DNA of 64,000 bases from an uncultured Rhodospirillales bacterium (GCA_903835235.1 CAILMF010000082.1:1-64000); one strand, 5' to 3'; counted from the first letter of the stretch, positions 49,630 to 58,454 are shown. Notes: generated from the letters alone by a model not told the origin. A program made the numbers and translations.

Positions 49630-50355
49630 CTACGACGCCCCGGCCGCCGTCAGCCGGCCGATGAACAGCACCGGCCCGGTCGGCCGCCCGGTGGTGGAGC
49701 CGCCCGGCGCTTCCAGGCTGATCTCGATCAGCATGCCCGGCTCCGGCCGGATTGTGCCGGGCGTCACCGTCACCTGGCCGCTGGCGGGGATCAGCCCCAG
49801 CGAGGTCGGCACCGTCGCCCCCGGCGGCAGCGCCCATAGTTGCAGCACGCGGTCGGCTTCCAGCGGGCGCGGGTTCAGCGCCGCCAGGCGCAGCGCGCCG
49901 GAGCGGTCGGCCTCCACCGTCCAGGCGGGGGCGTCGCGCTGGGTCAGCAGCACCGTCATCAGCCGGGGCTCGGGCGCTGGTTGCAGCAGGATGAAGCCGG
50001 CCAGGCCGGCCGCCACGGCACTGGCGCCCAGTGCCCAGCCGCGCCACAGGCCCAGCCAGGGCGCCGCCCTTGGCGCCGGCGCCGGCGCCGGCATCGGCAC
50101 GGGCATGGCGGGGGCGCCGTCCAGCTGCGCCTCTATCCGGTCCCACAGGCCCGGCGGCGGGGCTTCCGGCGGGGCCAGGGCCTGCAATGGCGCCAGCCGG
50201 GCCTCCCAGGCCTCCACCTCCGCCCGCAGCGCCGGGTCCGCCGCCAGCGCCGCCGCCACCGCGGCAGCCACCCCGGCTTCCAGCGTGCCCAGCACGTATT
50301 CGGCGGCCAGCGCCTCGCGCTCGCCGGGGTCGCCGGGGATGGGTGGCGGGCTCAT
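49630..50355 (-). CDS. Anti-sigma factor (RskA/anti-sigma-K type)
   Basis: 241 aa. The N-terminal zinc-free anti-sigma domain (REALAAEYVLGTLEAG, then a helical WEARLAPLQ...PPPGLWDRIEAQL) is followed by a Pro-rich linker, one TM (GWALGASAVAAGLAGFILLQ) and a periplasmic RskA domain (LQLWALPPGATVPTSLGLIP). It should sequester the ECF sigma encoded just upstream until a periplasmic signal. The ATG at 50355 overlaps the sigma stop (TGATG). Confidence 0.93.
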   Translation of the reverse strand: MSPPPIPGDPGEREALAAEYVLGTLEAGVAAAVAAALAADPALRAEVEAWEARLAPLQALAPPEAPPPGLWDRIEAQLDGAPAMPVPMPAPAPAPRAAPWLGLWRGWALGASAVAAGLAGFILLQPAPEPRLMTVLLTQRDAPAWTVEADRSGALRLAALNPRPLEADRVLQLWALPPGATVPTSLGLIPASGQVTVTPGTIRPEPGMLIEISLEAPGGSTTGRPTGPVLFIGRLTAAGAS

Positions 50356-50888
50356 GTCAGGCACTCCCGCAACTGCATCAGGCCTCGCCTGATCCAGGCC
50401 TTCACCGTGCCCAGCGGCAGTTCAAGCCGGGCACTGATCTGCGCATGCGACAACCCGTGCACGAAGGCCAGCAGGATGCCGCGGCGGTTCTTCTCCTCCA
50501 GCGTCGCCAGGCACCAGTGCAGCCGGCGGGAATCGTCGCTGGCCAGCACGCGGGCCAGGGCTTCCGGCTCCACCGCGGTATCGCCCAGCGTCGGGTCGTC
50601 GGTCGGCTGCTCGCGGCCACGGCGGCGGGCCTGGTCCAGCGCGGCGTGGCGGACAATGCCGCCCAGCCAGGCCGCGGCCTCGCCCCGCGCCGCGTCGAAC
50701 TGGGCGGCGCGCTGGGCAATGCGCAGGAAGGCGTCCTGCAAGGCATCGGCCGCGGCGTCGCGGTCCCGCAATATGGCATTGGCCACGCCGAACAGCCTGA
50801 CCGACTGCACCTGGTAGAGCAGGCGCAGCGCATCCCGGTCGCCGCTGGCGATCCGGCGCAACAGGTCGGGCAGGGGTTCGGCGTCCAT
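50352..50888 (-). CDS. ECF-type RNA polymerase sigma factor
   Basis: 178 aa. Region 2: LYQVQSVRLFGVANAILRDR, then AADALQDAFLRIAQRAAQFD. Region 4: LEEKNRRGILLAFVHGLSHA...LPLGTVKAWIRRGL. It belongs to the SigK-like ECF groups paired with RskA anti-sigmas. The ATG at 50888 is preferred over an in-frame TTG at 50903. It lies 4 bp after the IalB-like gene and is coupled to its anti-sigma. Confidence 0.95.
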   Translation of the reverse strand: MDAEPLPDLLRRIASGDRDALRLLYQVQSVRLFGVANAILRDRDAAADALQDAFLRIAQRAAQFDAARGEAAAWLGGIVRHAALDQARRRGREQPTDDPTLGDTAVEPEALARVLASDDSRRLHWCLATLEEKNRRGILLAFVHGLSHAQISARLELPLGTVKAWIRRGLMQLRECLT

Positions 50889-50892
50889 GCGG

Positions 50893-51564
50893 TCAGCGTC
50901 CAAACAGCTGGCGCAGCCGGTCCATGGCTTCGCGCCCGCTGATCCCGGGGGCGTCGTCCTGCGCCGGGCTGGGCGGGGTGAACTGCCGATAGCGCGCCAG
51001 CGCCTGCGCGGTGCCGGTCAGGCGCAGTTCAACAGGTTCGGCGCTGCCGCCGCCGGTGCCGGTCATCCGCACCAGCACGGTGGTGGCGCTGGCCAGCTCG
51101 CGCTCGGCGCGTTCGGCATCCGCCCGGCGCGGGGCGCAGGACAGGGTGCGGCCCTCCAGGCCACAGGGCATCTCGTGGAAGGTGCTGGGCGGAAAGCGCA
51201 GCTGCGCCGCGCCGGTCAGCGCCAGCAGGCCGCGCCCGGCGCCTTCCAGCGTCAGCTCCCGCGCCGTCACCACCGGCACCAGGTGGCCGCCGCGGTCCTG
51301 GATTTCCAGCGCCAGGCCGGGGGAGCGCTCGCCCGGCGGGTCGGCCCACGCCTTCAGCCGCAGCACGCAGCTGGTGCGGTCGGTCATGCGGTCCATGGTG
51401 CAGGCCAGGGTCCAGCTGCCGATCTCCTCGGCGGCGGGGGCGCCAACCGCAGGGGCGGGCTTCGCGCTGGCCGGTGGCGCGGTGGCGGGTTGCGCTCCGG
51501 CGGGGCCGGGGGCGGCGAGGAGGCTCGCGGCAAGCGCCGCGATCGGGGCTAGGATCAGCTTCAT
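50893..51564 (-). CDS. IalB-like secreted protein linked to the ECF locus
   Basis: 223 aa. Signal peptide to about residue 24, Ala/Pro linker, then EIGSWTLACTMDRMTDRTSC, a paired-Cys start typical of invasion-associated locus B (IalB) proteins, followed by LEIQDRGGHLVPVVTARELT and a second Cys pair (MPCGLEGRTLSCAP). The periplasmic role of IalB-like proteins is unknown. Located immediately upstream of the sigma gene, it may be the sensed or regulated envelope component (inference). Confidence 0.75.
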   Translation of the reverse strand: MKLILAPIAALAASLLAAPGPAGAQPATAPPASAKPAPAVGAPAAEEIGSWTLACTMDRMTDRTSCVLRLKAWADPPGERSPGLALEIQDRGGHLVPVVTARELTLEGAGRGLLALTGAAQLRFPPSTFHEMPCGLEGRTLSCAPRRADAERAERELASATTVLVRMTGTGGGSAEPVELRLTGTAQALARYRQFTPPSPAQDDAPGISGREAMDRLRQLFGR

Positions 51565-51600
51565 GCCGGCCATCATAGGCCAACCGAGGGGGACAGCGGA

Positions 51601-52452
51601 ATGAAGACGGTGCGTCTGCCGGATGGAACGCCAAGGGGCGAACCAGGGGGCGTGGAGGTGCCGGCGCTTGGCCAGGGCACCTGGCACATGGGGGAGCGGA
51701 ACAGCGACCGCCGGGCCGAGGCCGCGGCGCTGCGCCTGGGGCTGGACCTTGGGATGGGGCTGATCGACACCGCCGAGATGTACGCCGATGGCGGCGCCGA
51801 GGAGGTGGTGGCCGAGGCCATCGCCGGCCGGCGGGACGAGGTCTTCCTGGTCTCCAAGGTGTATCCGCACAATGCCGGCGGCCGGAAGCTGGAAGCGGCC
51901 TGCGAGCGAAGCCTCGGGCGGCTGAAGGTGGACTGCATCGACCTGTACCTGCTGCATTGGCGGGGCAGCGTGCCCCTGTCCGATACGGTCCAGGGCATGC
52001 GGCGGATGCAGCAGGCCGGCAAGATCCGGCTCTGGGGCGTTTCCAACCTGGATGTGGACGACCTGGAGGAGCTGGGCGCTGACCTGCCGGACTGCGCCGC
52101 CAACCAGGTGCTGTACAACCTCTCGGCCCGCGGCACGGAATACGACCTGCTGCCATTCTGCCGGCGGCAGGGCATGGCTGTCATGGCCTATACGCCGGTG
52201 GGCCAGGGCAGCCTGCTGCGGCAGCGCGCGGTGCAGGCGGTGGCGGCGCGGCATGGCGCCAGCCCGGCCCAGGTCGCCATCGCCTGGACCCTGCGGGGTG
52301 GCGGCGTCATCAGCATCCCCAAGGCCGCCACGGCCGAGCATGTGCGGGACAACGCCAAGGCGGCCACGCTGGCGCTGACGCCGCAGGACCTGGCGGCGCT
52401 GGATGCCGCCTTCCCGCCGCCGAAACGCAAGCGCCCGCTGGAGATGCTGTAG
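51601..52452 (+). CDS. Aldo/keto reductase
   Basis: 283 aa. The catalytic tetrad is intact: Asp56, Tyr61 (DTAEMY), Lys86 (VSKVY) and His119 (LLHW). The NADPH-binding C-terminal has IAWTLRGGGVISIPKA. Reduces a carbonyl with NADPH; substrate unknown. It is divergent from the IalB-like gene with only 36 bp between starts. Its TAG stop is the first triplet of a dispersed repeat. Confidence 0.95.
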   Translation: MKTVRLPDGTPRGEPGGVEVPALGQGTWHMGERNSDRRAEAAALRLGLDLGMGLIDTAEMYADGGAEEVVAEAIAGRRDEVFLVSKVYPHNAGGRKLEAACERSLGRLKVDCIDLYLLHWRGSVPLSDTVQGMRRMQQAGKIRLWGVSNLDVDDLEELGADLPDCAANQVLYNLSARGTEYDLLPFCRRQGMAVMAYTPVGQGSLLRQRAVQAVAARHGASPAQVAIAWTLRGGGVISIPKAATAEHVRDNAKAATLALTPQDLAALDAAFPPPKRKRPLEML

Positions 52453-52500
52453 AGCCTGATCCGCGAAGGCGGAATCGCCGGAGCGGTGAATCAGCCTCTC
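52450..52500 (+). repeat. CTGATCCGC dispersed element, copy E
   Basis: TAGAGCCTGATCCGCGAAGG, CGGAATCGCCGGAGCGGTGA, then ATCAGCCTCTC. It is nearly identical to copy A and likewise begins with the stop codon of the upstream gene. Confidence 0.88.
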
Positions 52501-52580
52501 AAACAAAGCCTGCAGCGTGATCAACCAAAGTGGATCAAGCTGTAGCCGGCCGCGGCGCCCGGCCGTGCCCAGGTGGAATT

Positions 52581-52611
52581 GAAAAGGGCGCCGACCCTGC
52601 GGCCGGCGCCC
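52581..52611 (-). terminator. Intrinsic terminator of the amtB-linked porin gene
   Basis: The minus-strand stem GGGCGCCG/CGGCGCCC with a 10-base loop is followed by TTTTC, 23 bp past the porin stop. Confidence 0.85.
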
Positions 52612-52633
52612 GATCCGTTCAGACCAGCAGGGT

Positions 52634-53440
52634 TCAGAAGGCCCGGCTGAGGGTGGCGAGGAAGGTGCTGCCGCAGATGTGCTGGCCGCCCGGACGCAGG
52701 TTGCCCTGCGGGCCGGCATTCGGCGCGCACTGGCGCTTGCTGATGTCGGTGGACGACCAGGTGACGTTCAGCGTGATGCCTTCATACAGCTCGCGCGTCA
52801 CGCCGACGCTGCCCCAGGTGTAGTCCGGGGTGCCGAAGCGCAGGTTCTTCTGCAGGTCCCAGTGGCCGATGCGCAGGTTGCCGACGAAGTCGAAGGGCAG
52901 CTTGATGTCGACGCCGCCTTCCACATAGATGCCGGTGCCCGAACGGCCGAAGGCGTTCGGCGAGAGCGCGACGGTGCCCATCAGCTTGAAGTCGCCGATT
53001 TCCTTCGACGCCTTCAGCACGCCTTCCCAGTAGTCCAGCACGGCCAGGCCATGCGTGTCCGAACCGGGGTAGGCGTAGTAGACGGCGCCCAGGTCGAAGG
53101 AGATGCCGAGGATTTCACGGCGATAGCCGAACAGGGCATCGATTTCCGCGGTGGCGTTGGTGCCGAGGAACGAGACGTTGGAGACGAAGGCACCGATGTA
53201 CAGGCCGGTGTCGTCATGCTGCACGTCCAGCGTGCCCTGCAGCGCCGGGCGCTGGCGGGTCTGGCTGATGCCGCGGAACAGGTAGTTGGTGGTGGCGGAG
53301 GGGGTGGCGGCGATGGTCAGGCCCGAGCCTTCGATCTCGATAGCGCTGGCCGGCGCGGCCGGCAGCACCAGGGCGGCAACGGCGAGCATGCCGGCCAGGA
53401 AGCCGCGGACCAGGCGGCGGTTGCCAGGGGAAGCTGTCAT
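52634..53440 (-). CDS. TorF-family putative porin
   Basis: 268 aa. The signal peptide ends near APASAIE, then aromatic-rich beta strands: TNYLFRGISQTRQRPALQGT, LYIGAFVSNVSFLGTNATAE and a C-terminal STFLATLSRAF ending in Phe, as for outer-membrane proteins. TorF proteins commonly accompany amtB in proteobacteria. The ATG at 53440 has AGGAT 7 bases upstream. Last gene of the glnK-amtB group; it probably admits ammonium or small nitrogen solutes (inference). Confidence 0.9.
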   Translation of the reverse strand: MTASPGNRRLVRGFLAGMLAVAALVLPAAPASAIEIEGSGLTIAATPSATTNYLFRGISQTRQRPALQGTLDVQHDDTGLYIGAFVSNVSFLGTNATAEIDALFGYRREILGISFDLGAVYYAYPGSDTHGLAVLDYWEGVLKASKEIGDFKLMGTVALSPNAFGRSGTGIYVEGGVDIKLPFDFVGNLRIGHWDLQKNLRFGTPDYTWGSVGVTRELYEGITLNVTWSSTDISKRQCAPNAGPQGNLRPGGQHICGSTFLATLSRAF

Positions 53441-53528
53441 CAATCGGGTATCCTGCTGTGCGGTGAGGGAATGCGGCGGGGCCAAGCCTAGTGCCCGTCC
53501 CCGCCGTAAGGAATCAATGCTGATTTGT

Positions 53529-54884
53529 TCAGGCGATGCGTTCGCCGTGCTGGGTCACGTCCAGCCCCTCGCGCTCGTCCTCGGCGCTGACGCGCAGGCC
53601 GACCACGACATCGGTGATCTTCAGCAGGATGAAGGTACCGACAGCCGAGTAGGCCGCGACCGCCGCCACTGCGTAGACCTGCAGCATGAACTGGTCGAAG
53701 CTGCCGGAGTAGCCGTCCGGCGTGGCCGTGGTGGCCGAGAGCGGGCCATAGGCGAAGACACCGGTCAGCAACGCGCCGACGATGCCGCAGATGCCGTGCA
53801 CGCCGAAGGCGTCCAGGCTGTCGTCATAGCCCAGCATGTGCTTCAGGGCGGTGGCGCCCCAGAAGCCCGCGAGGCCGGCGACCAGGCCGATGATCAGCGC
53901 CGGCATCGGCAGCACGAAGCCGCTGGCCGGGGTGATGGCGACCAGGCCGGCAACCGCGCCGGAGATGGCACCCAGCACGCTCGGCTTGCCCTTGGTGACC
54001 CACTCGCCGATCATCCAGGACAGAGCGGCCGCGGCCGCGGCCAGCTGGGTGACCAGCATCGCCATGCCCGCACGGCCGCCCGAGGCGCCCACCGCGGAGC
54101 CGGCATTGAAGCCGAACCAGCCAACCCACAGCATGGACGCGCCGATGACGGCGAAGGCCAGGTTGTAGGGCGACATGTTGTCGTTGCCGTAGCCCACGCG
54201 CTTGCCCAGCACCAGCGCCGCCACCAGGCCGGCCACGCCGGCGTTGATGTGCACCACCGTACCGCCGGCGAAGTCCAGCGCGCCCAGCGCGAAGATCCAG
54301 CCGGTGGGCTGCCACACCCAATGCGCCACCGGGCTGTAGACCAGGATCGACCACAGCAGGTTGAACACCAGCAGCGCCGAGAACTTCATGCGGTCGGCGA
54401 AGGCGCCGGTGATCAGCGCCGGGGTGATGATGGCGAACGTCATCTGGAACATCAGGAAGACGCTCTCGGGGATGGTCGTCGCCACCGCCGCGTCGCCGCT
54501 GCCCAGGGTGAAGGGCTTGTCCCAGTTCTCCGCCAGGCCGTTCAGGAACAGCCGGGACAGGTCGCCGATATAGGGGTTGCCGTCGGTGAAGGCCAGGCTG
54601 TAGCCGATCACGGCCCAGGCCACGGACACCAGGGCGGTGATCACGAAGCTCTGTGCCATGGTGGCCAGCACGTTCTTCTTGCGGACCATGCCGGCATAGA
54701 ACAGCGCCAGGCCCGGGATGGTCATCAGCAGCACCAGGGCGGTGCTGGTGAGCATCCAGGCGGCGTCACCGGTGTCGACCTTCGGCGCCTCGGCGGCCGC
54801 GGCTGCGGCTTCCTGGGCCCAGGCCGGCATCGCGGCGAACATAGCAGCGGCCGCCATGGGCAGCGCGCGGGCGAGCATCCTCAT
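53529..54884 (-). CDS. amtB: Ammonium transporter
   Basis: 451 aa with a cleavable signal and 11 TM helices. AWMLTSTALVLLMTIPGLAL, FYAGMVRKKNVL, GTVVHINAGVAGLVAAL (with the twin-His pore) and DDSLDAFGVHGICGIVGALL are hallmark segments. It conducts NH4+/NH3 across the inner membrane and is closed by GlnK. Located 46 bp downstream of glnK on the same strand, as in classic glnK-amtB operons. Confidence 0.97.
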   Translation of the reverse strand: MRMLARALPMAAAAMFAAMPAWAQEAAAAAAEAPKVDTGDAAWMLTSTALVLLMTIPGLALFYAGMVRKKNVLATMAQSFVITALVSVAWAVIGYSLAFTDGNPYIGDLSRLFLNGLAENWDKPFTLGSGDAAVATTIPESVFLMFQMTFAIITPALITGAFADRMKFSALLVFNLLWSILVYSPVAHWVWQPTGWIFALGALDFAGGTVVHINAGVAGLVAALVLGKRVGYGNDNMSPYNLAFAVIGASMLWVGWFGFNAGSAVGASGGRAGMAMLVTQLAAAAAALSWMIGEWVTKGKPSVLGAISGAVAGLVAITPASGFVLPMPALIIGLVAGLAGFWGATALKHMLGYDDSLDAFGVHGICGIVGALLTGVFAYGPLSATTATPDGYSGSFDQFMLQVYAVAAVAAYSAVGTFILLKITDVVVGLRVSAEDEREGLDVTQHGERIA

Positions 54885-54930
54885 CGTATCGGGTATCCCT
54901 TAGTCAAGGTTCGGGTGGATCTGGCTGCGC

Positions 54931-55269
54931 TCAGAGCGCGGCGTCGTCGGCTTCGCCGGTGCGGATACGGACGGCGCGCTCAAGGTCGAACACGAAGACC
55001 TTGCCGTCGCCGATCTTGTCGGAGCGGGCGGTGTTCACGATGGCCTCGACCACCGCGTCCGCAATGGCGGAGGGCACCGCCACCTCGATCTTCAGCTTCG
55101 GCAGGAAGCTGACCTGGTACTCCGCGCCGCGGTAGATCTCGGTCTGACCCTTTTGCCGGCCGAAGCCCTTCACCTCGGTCACGGTCAGGCCCTGGACGCC
55201 CAGCGGCGTGAGGGCATCGCGCACCTCATCCAGCTTGAAGGGCTTGATGATCGCCATCACCAGTTTCAT
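54931..55269 (-). CDS. glnK: Nitrogen regulatory PII protein
   Basis: 112 aa. MKLVMAIIKPFKLDEVRDAL starts the family; Tyr51 in the T-loop RGAEYQVSFLPK is the uridylylation site; IGDGKVFVFDLERAVRIRTGE is the ATP/2-oxoglutarate-binding end. The start at 55269 has GGAGGTG upstream. Being next to amtB marks it as GlnK-type. A sigma-54 promoter lies 46-60 bp upstream. Confidence 0.97.
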   Translation of the reverse strand: MKLVMAIIKPFKLDEVRDALTPLGVQGLTVTEVKGFGRQKGQTEIYRGAEYQVSFLPKLKIEVAVPSAIADAVVEAIVNTARSDKIGDGKVFVFDLERAVRIRTGEADDAAL

Positions 55270-55314
55270 GGGTTGGAACACCTCCGTATGTCGCGAACTT
55301 GCGAGGGGGTGGTT

Positions 55315-55329
55315 CCAATTTTCGTGCCA
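55315..55329 (-). promoter_or_regulatory. Sigma-54 promoter of glnK-amtB
   Basis: On the minus strand TGGCACGAAAATTGG matches the -24 element fully and the -12 element with one change (TTGG for TTGC), with 4-base spacing as required. Start of transcription would fall near 55303. A weak NtrC-like dyad, TGCATAAATTTTGGTCA at 55382-55398, is upstream. Confidence 0.82.
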
Positions 55330-55458
55330 CACCATAGCTTTCGGGCAACGGCGGTGTTGCTGGGATGTTACAGCGCTGGTTTGCATAAATTTTGGTCAAA
55401 TGCTGTCCATTTCGGTGGCAACCGTGCATGGATCGCTACATGAATCGGTGGCACACCC

Positions 55459-56697
55459 ATGGGCATGCGTAACCTCCTCGAAACCGCCGTCTGCATCGTC
55501 GGCGCCGGCCCGGTCGGCGCCAGCCTGGCCGCCGCGCTGCACCGCCGCGGCGTGGCCGTGATGCTGCTGGACCGCCAGCCGCTGCCGCCGATGGAGCTGC
55601 CCGCCTTCGATGGCCGCGCCTATGCCATCGCGCTGTCCTCCGAACGCCTGCTGCGGGATGCCGGGGTCTGGGACCTGCTGCCGCACGCCCCCGGCCCCAT
55701 CCATGAAATCCGCGTGGCCGACGGCGCCCCGGGCGAGCCGGCCTCCCGCCTCAAGCTGCATTTCGACGCGGCCGAGGTCTCCGACGACCCCTTCGGCCAC
55801 ATGGTGGAGGCCCGTGCCCTGCGCGTGGCGCTGAACCGCGCGCTGGAACAGGTGCCGGTGCTGGCCCCGGTGGAGGTCGCCGACGTCGCCCGCACCGCCG
55901 CCGGCGCCACCGTGACGCTGGCCGATGGCCGCGTGATCCGCTGCGCCCTGGTGGTCGCCGCCGAGGGCCGCAACAGCCCGCTGCGTCGCGCCGCCGGCAT
56001 CACCGCGACGAAGCTGGACTACCACCAGACCGCCATGGTCGGCGCCTTCGCCCACGAACGCCCCCACCACGGCGTGGCGCTGGAACAGTTCCTGCCCAAT
56101 GGCCCCTTTGCCCAATTGCCGCTGGCAGATGGCGCGGATTTCGGCACCCCCGCCTTCCCGCACGCCTCCGCCTTCGTCTGGGCCGACACCCACCCCATCG
56201 CCCGCCGCATGCTGGCGCTGGATGACGCCGGCTTCTCGCGCGAACTCGCGCGCCGGCTGGGCGACCATCTGGGCGAGGTCCGCATCATCGGCCGCCGCTG
56301 GTCCTACCCGCTCTCCGCCCTGCACGTGGCGCGCTGGACCGACACGCGCCTGGCCCTGGTGGGAGACGCCGCGCACGGCGTCCACCCCATCGCCGGCCAG
56401 GGGCTGAACCTGGGCTTCCGCGATGTGGCGGTGCTGGCCGACCTGCTGGCCGAAGCCGCGGCTGACGGCACCGACCTTGGCGCGCCGGCGCTGCTGGCGC
56501 GCTACCAAGCAAAGCGGAGGCCCGACACGCTGGCCATGCTGCTGGGCATGCACGCGCTGGAACGGCTGTTCAGCAACAGCTTCCCACCCGTGCGCCTGGC
56601 GCGCCGGATCGGCCTGGCCGCGGTGGACCGGGTGCCGGCACTGAAACGCGCCTTCGCCCGGCAAGCCATGGGGCTGGGCGTGCTGCCGGCGGGCTGA
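55459..56697 (+). CDS. UbiH/UbiF-family FAD-dependent hydroxylase
   Basis: 412 aa. FAD motif VCIVGAGPVGASLAAALHRR, middle DG motif AEGRNSPLRRAAGI, and GDAAHGVHPIAGQGLNLGFR, typical of ubiquinone-ring hydroxylases (UbiH, UbiF, UbiL). It adds a hydroxyl to the ubiquinone precursor ring. Which carbon cannot be told. The start at 55459 follows the divergent glnK promoter. Confidence 0.92.
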   Translation: MGMRNLLETAVCIVGAGPVGASLAAALHRRGVAVMLLDRQPLPPMELPAFDGRAYAIALSSERLLRDAGVWDLLPHAPGPIHEIRVADGAPGEPASRLKLHFDAAEVSDDPFGHMVEARALRVALNRALEQVPVLAPVEVADVARTAAGATVTLADGRVIRCALVVAAEGRNSPLRRAAGITATKLDYHQTAMVGAFAHERPHHGVALEQFLPNGPFAQLPLADGADFGTPAFPHASAFVWADTHPIARRMLALDDAGFSRELARRLGDHLGEVRIIGRRWSYPLSALHVARWTDTRLALVGDAAHGVHPIAGQGLNLGFRDVAVLADLLAEAAADGTDLGAPALLARYQAKRRPDTLAMLLGMHALERLFSNSFPPVRLARRIGLAAVDRVPALKRAFARQAMGLGVLPAG

Positions 56698-56803
56698 GCG
56701 GGCACAGCACGAAGATCGGGGCTCTGCCCAAGGGGAAAAGATCGGGGCTCTGCCCCGAGCCCCGCCAGGGGGCAGGCGCCCCCTGGACCGGCGTGAGTTT
56801 TAG
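56698..56803. terminator. Convergent junction with GGGGCTCTGCCC repeat and hairpin
   Basis: AGATCGGGGCTCTGCCC occurs twice, followed by a hairpin CCAGGGGGC/GCCCCCTGG (56765-56786). It separates the UbiH-like gene from paiB. The sequence class (GGGGCTCTGCCCCGAGCCCC) is common between genes in many alphaproteobacteria, from memory. Confidence 0.65.
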
Positions 56804-57451
56804 CTACTCGCCCTTCGCCGCGCGCGCCATCGCCGCCGCGGCAGCCTGGTCGCGCGGGTCGGCGCTCTCGGCCAGCCCGGCAATGGCGCCATCGCGGTCC
56901 GCCGCGCCACGGTTCTGGCTCAGCTTGCGCTTGCCCACCAGCGTCTCCACCCGCAGCGCAATGCCGACAATCCCGCGCAACTGGCCGTAGATGAAATCGA
57001 CCGGCGCCTCCCGCACCTGCCAGGGCCGCGCCTGCCCGCGCTCGCTATGCTCGGTCAGCCGCGTCACCAGGTTCAGCAACTCCTCCGGCGCCTCGATCAG
57101 CTCGATGGTCCCCGCGGCGTGCACCGCCTCGTAATTCCAGGTCGGCACCACGCGGTGATGCTCGGCCTTGGAGGGGTAGAAATTCGGCGAGACATAGGCC
57201 TCCGCCCCGGTGAACACCGCCACCGCCCGGCCGGCTGCCGCCAGCCGCTGCCAATGCGGGTTGGCGCGGGCGACATGGCCGTACAGCGTGCCCTGCGGCC
57301 CTTGGTTGGCTTCCAGCACCAGCGGCAGGTGGGTGATGTCCGGCAGCCCTTCCGGGCCATTGGAGACCAGCGCCGCCAGCCGCGCCGAGCGGATCAGCGG
57401 GTGCAGGATCTCGGGGCGGGCTTCCTTGAAGGCGGCGGGCTGGTACAGCAT
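56804..57451 (-). CDS. paiB: PaiB-family FMN-binding protein
   Basis: 215 aa, split-barrel flavin fold. LYQPAAFKEARPEILHPLIR, HLPLVLEANQGPQGTLYGHV, AYVSPNFYPSKAEHHRVVPT and WNYEAVHAAGTIELIEAPEE are signature PaiB. In Bacillus PaiB represses protease and sporulation genes. In proteobacteria most act as presumed FMN-binding proteins with unknown role. Divergent from the next Bug gene by 49 bp. Confidence 0.95.
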   Translation of the reverse strand: MLYQPAAFKEARPEILHPLIRSARLAALVSNGPEGLPDITHLPLVLEANQGPQGTLYGHVARANPHWQRLAAAGRAVAVFTGAEAYVSPNFYPSKAEHHRVVPTWNYEAVHAAGTIELIEAPEELLNLVTRLTEHSERGQARPWQVREAPVDFIYGQLRGIVGIALRVETLVGKRKLSQNRGAADRDGAIAGLAESADPRDQAAAAAMARAAKGE

Positions 57452-57500
57452 GTGGCAAGGCTAGCGGCACCGCGCCGCCCACGCCACTGGGAACGCCACC

Positions 57501-58454
57501 ATGAACCGTCGCTCGCTGCTTGCCGCCGCCTTGGCCGCCCCCGCCCTGGCCCGCGCGCAGGAAGGCTTCCCCACCCGGCCGATCCGCATGCTGGTGCCCT
57601 ATTCCCCCGGCGGCCAGTCGGACACGGTGGCCCGCCTGGTGGCGCCGCGGATGGCGGAGTTACTCGGCCAGAACATCGTGGTGGAAAACCGCACCGGCGC
57701 CGGCGGCAGCATCGCCGCTGGCCTGGTGGTGCAGGCCCCGGCCGATGGTTATACTTTTCTGTTCGAAAGTTTTGCGTTTGTCGTCGTGCCGTTGATCCAC
57801 CATGGCCTCGGCTTCGACTACGAGACCGCCTTCGTACCCATCGGCCAGGCGGTGGCGCTGCCCTATGTGCTGGCGGTGCGTAAGGACTTCCCGGCCGACG
57901 ACCTGCCCGGCTTCATCCGCGCGGTGAAGGCCAACCCCGGCGCCACCTACGGCACGCCGGGCATCGGCACGCCGGGGCACCTGGCCGGGGTGCTGCTGGA
58001 ACAGCAGGCCGGCATAAGGCTGGAACACGTGCCGTACCGGGGCGGCGCCGATGCGGCGCGGGACTGCGGCGCCGGCACGCTGGACGCCGTCATCATCACC
58101 GCGAATTCCATAAAACCCTTCATCGATGACAGGCGCGCCAAGGGCATTGCCCTGACCAGCGCGGAGCAACGCGGCACCCTGGCCATGCTGCCGCCGATGG
58201 CGCGCACCCTGCCCGAGATAGACCTGACCAGCTGGAACGGCGCCTTCGCCCGCGCCGGCACGCCGGCCCCGGTGCTGGCCCGGCTGGAGGCGGCGTTGGC
58301 CCATGCAACCCGCGACCCCGAGACGATCCACCGCCTGGCGCTGACCGGCAACGACGCCGTCACCGCCGGTGCCGCCGCCTTCGGCCAGCGCATCGCCCGA
58401 GACCGCGCAGTGGTGAAGCGGATCGTTGCCGCGACCGGCATGAAGATCGAATAA
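57501..58454 (+). CDS. Bug-family (TctC) periplasmic binding protein
   Basis: 317 aa. The signal MNRRSLLAAALAAPALARAQ is followed by FPTRPIRMLVPYSPGGQSDT, ENRTGAGGSIAAGLVV, TPGHLAGVLLEQQAG and VPYRGGADAARDCGAGTLD. Lysine/arginine-poor after the signal. A short AT-richer stretch (TATACTTTTCTGTTCGAAAG, codons 79-85) differs from its surroundings. Orphan receptor 64 bp before the ABC substrate-binding gene; its ligand is unknown. Confidence 0.94.
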   Translation: MNRRSLLAAALAAPALARAQEGFPTRPIRMLVPYSPGGQSDTVARLVAPRMAELLGQNIVVENRTGAGGSIAAGLVVQAPADGYTFLFESFAFVVVPLIHHGLGFDYETAFVPIGQAVALPYVLAVRKDFPADDLPGFIRAVKANPGATYGTPGIGTPGHLAGVLLEQQAGIRLEHVPYRGGADAARDCGAGTLDAVIITANSIKPFIDDRRAKGIALTSAEQRGTLAMLPPMARTLPEIDLTSWNGAFARAGTPAPVLARLEAALAHATRDPETIHRLALTGNDAVTAGAAAFGQRIARDRAVVKRIVAATGMKIE

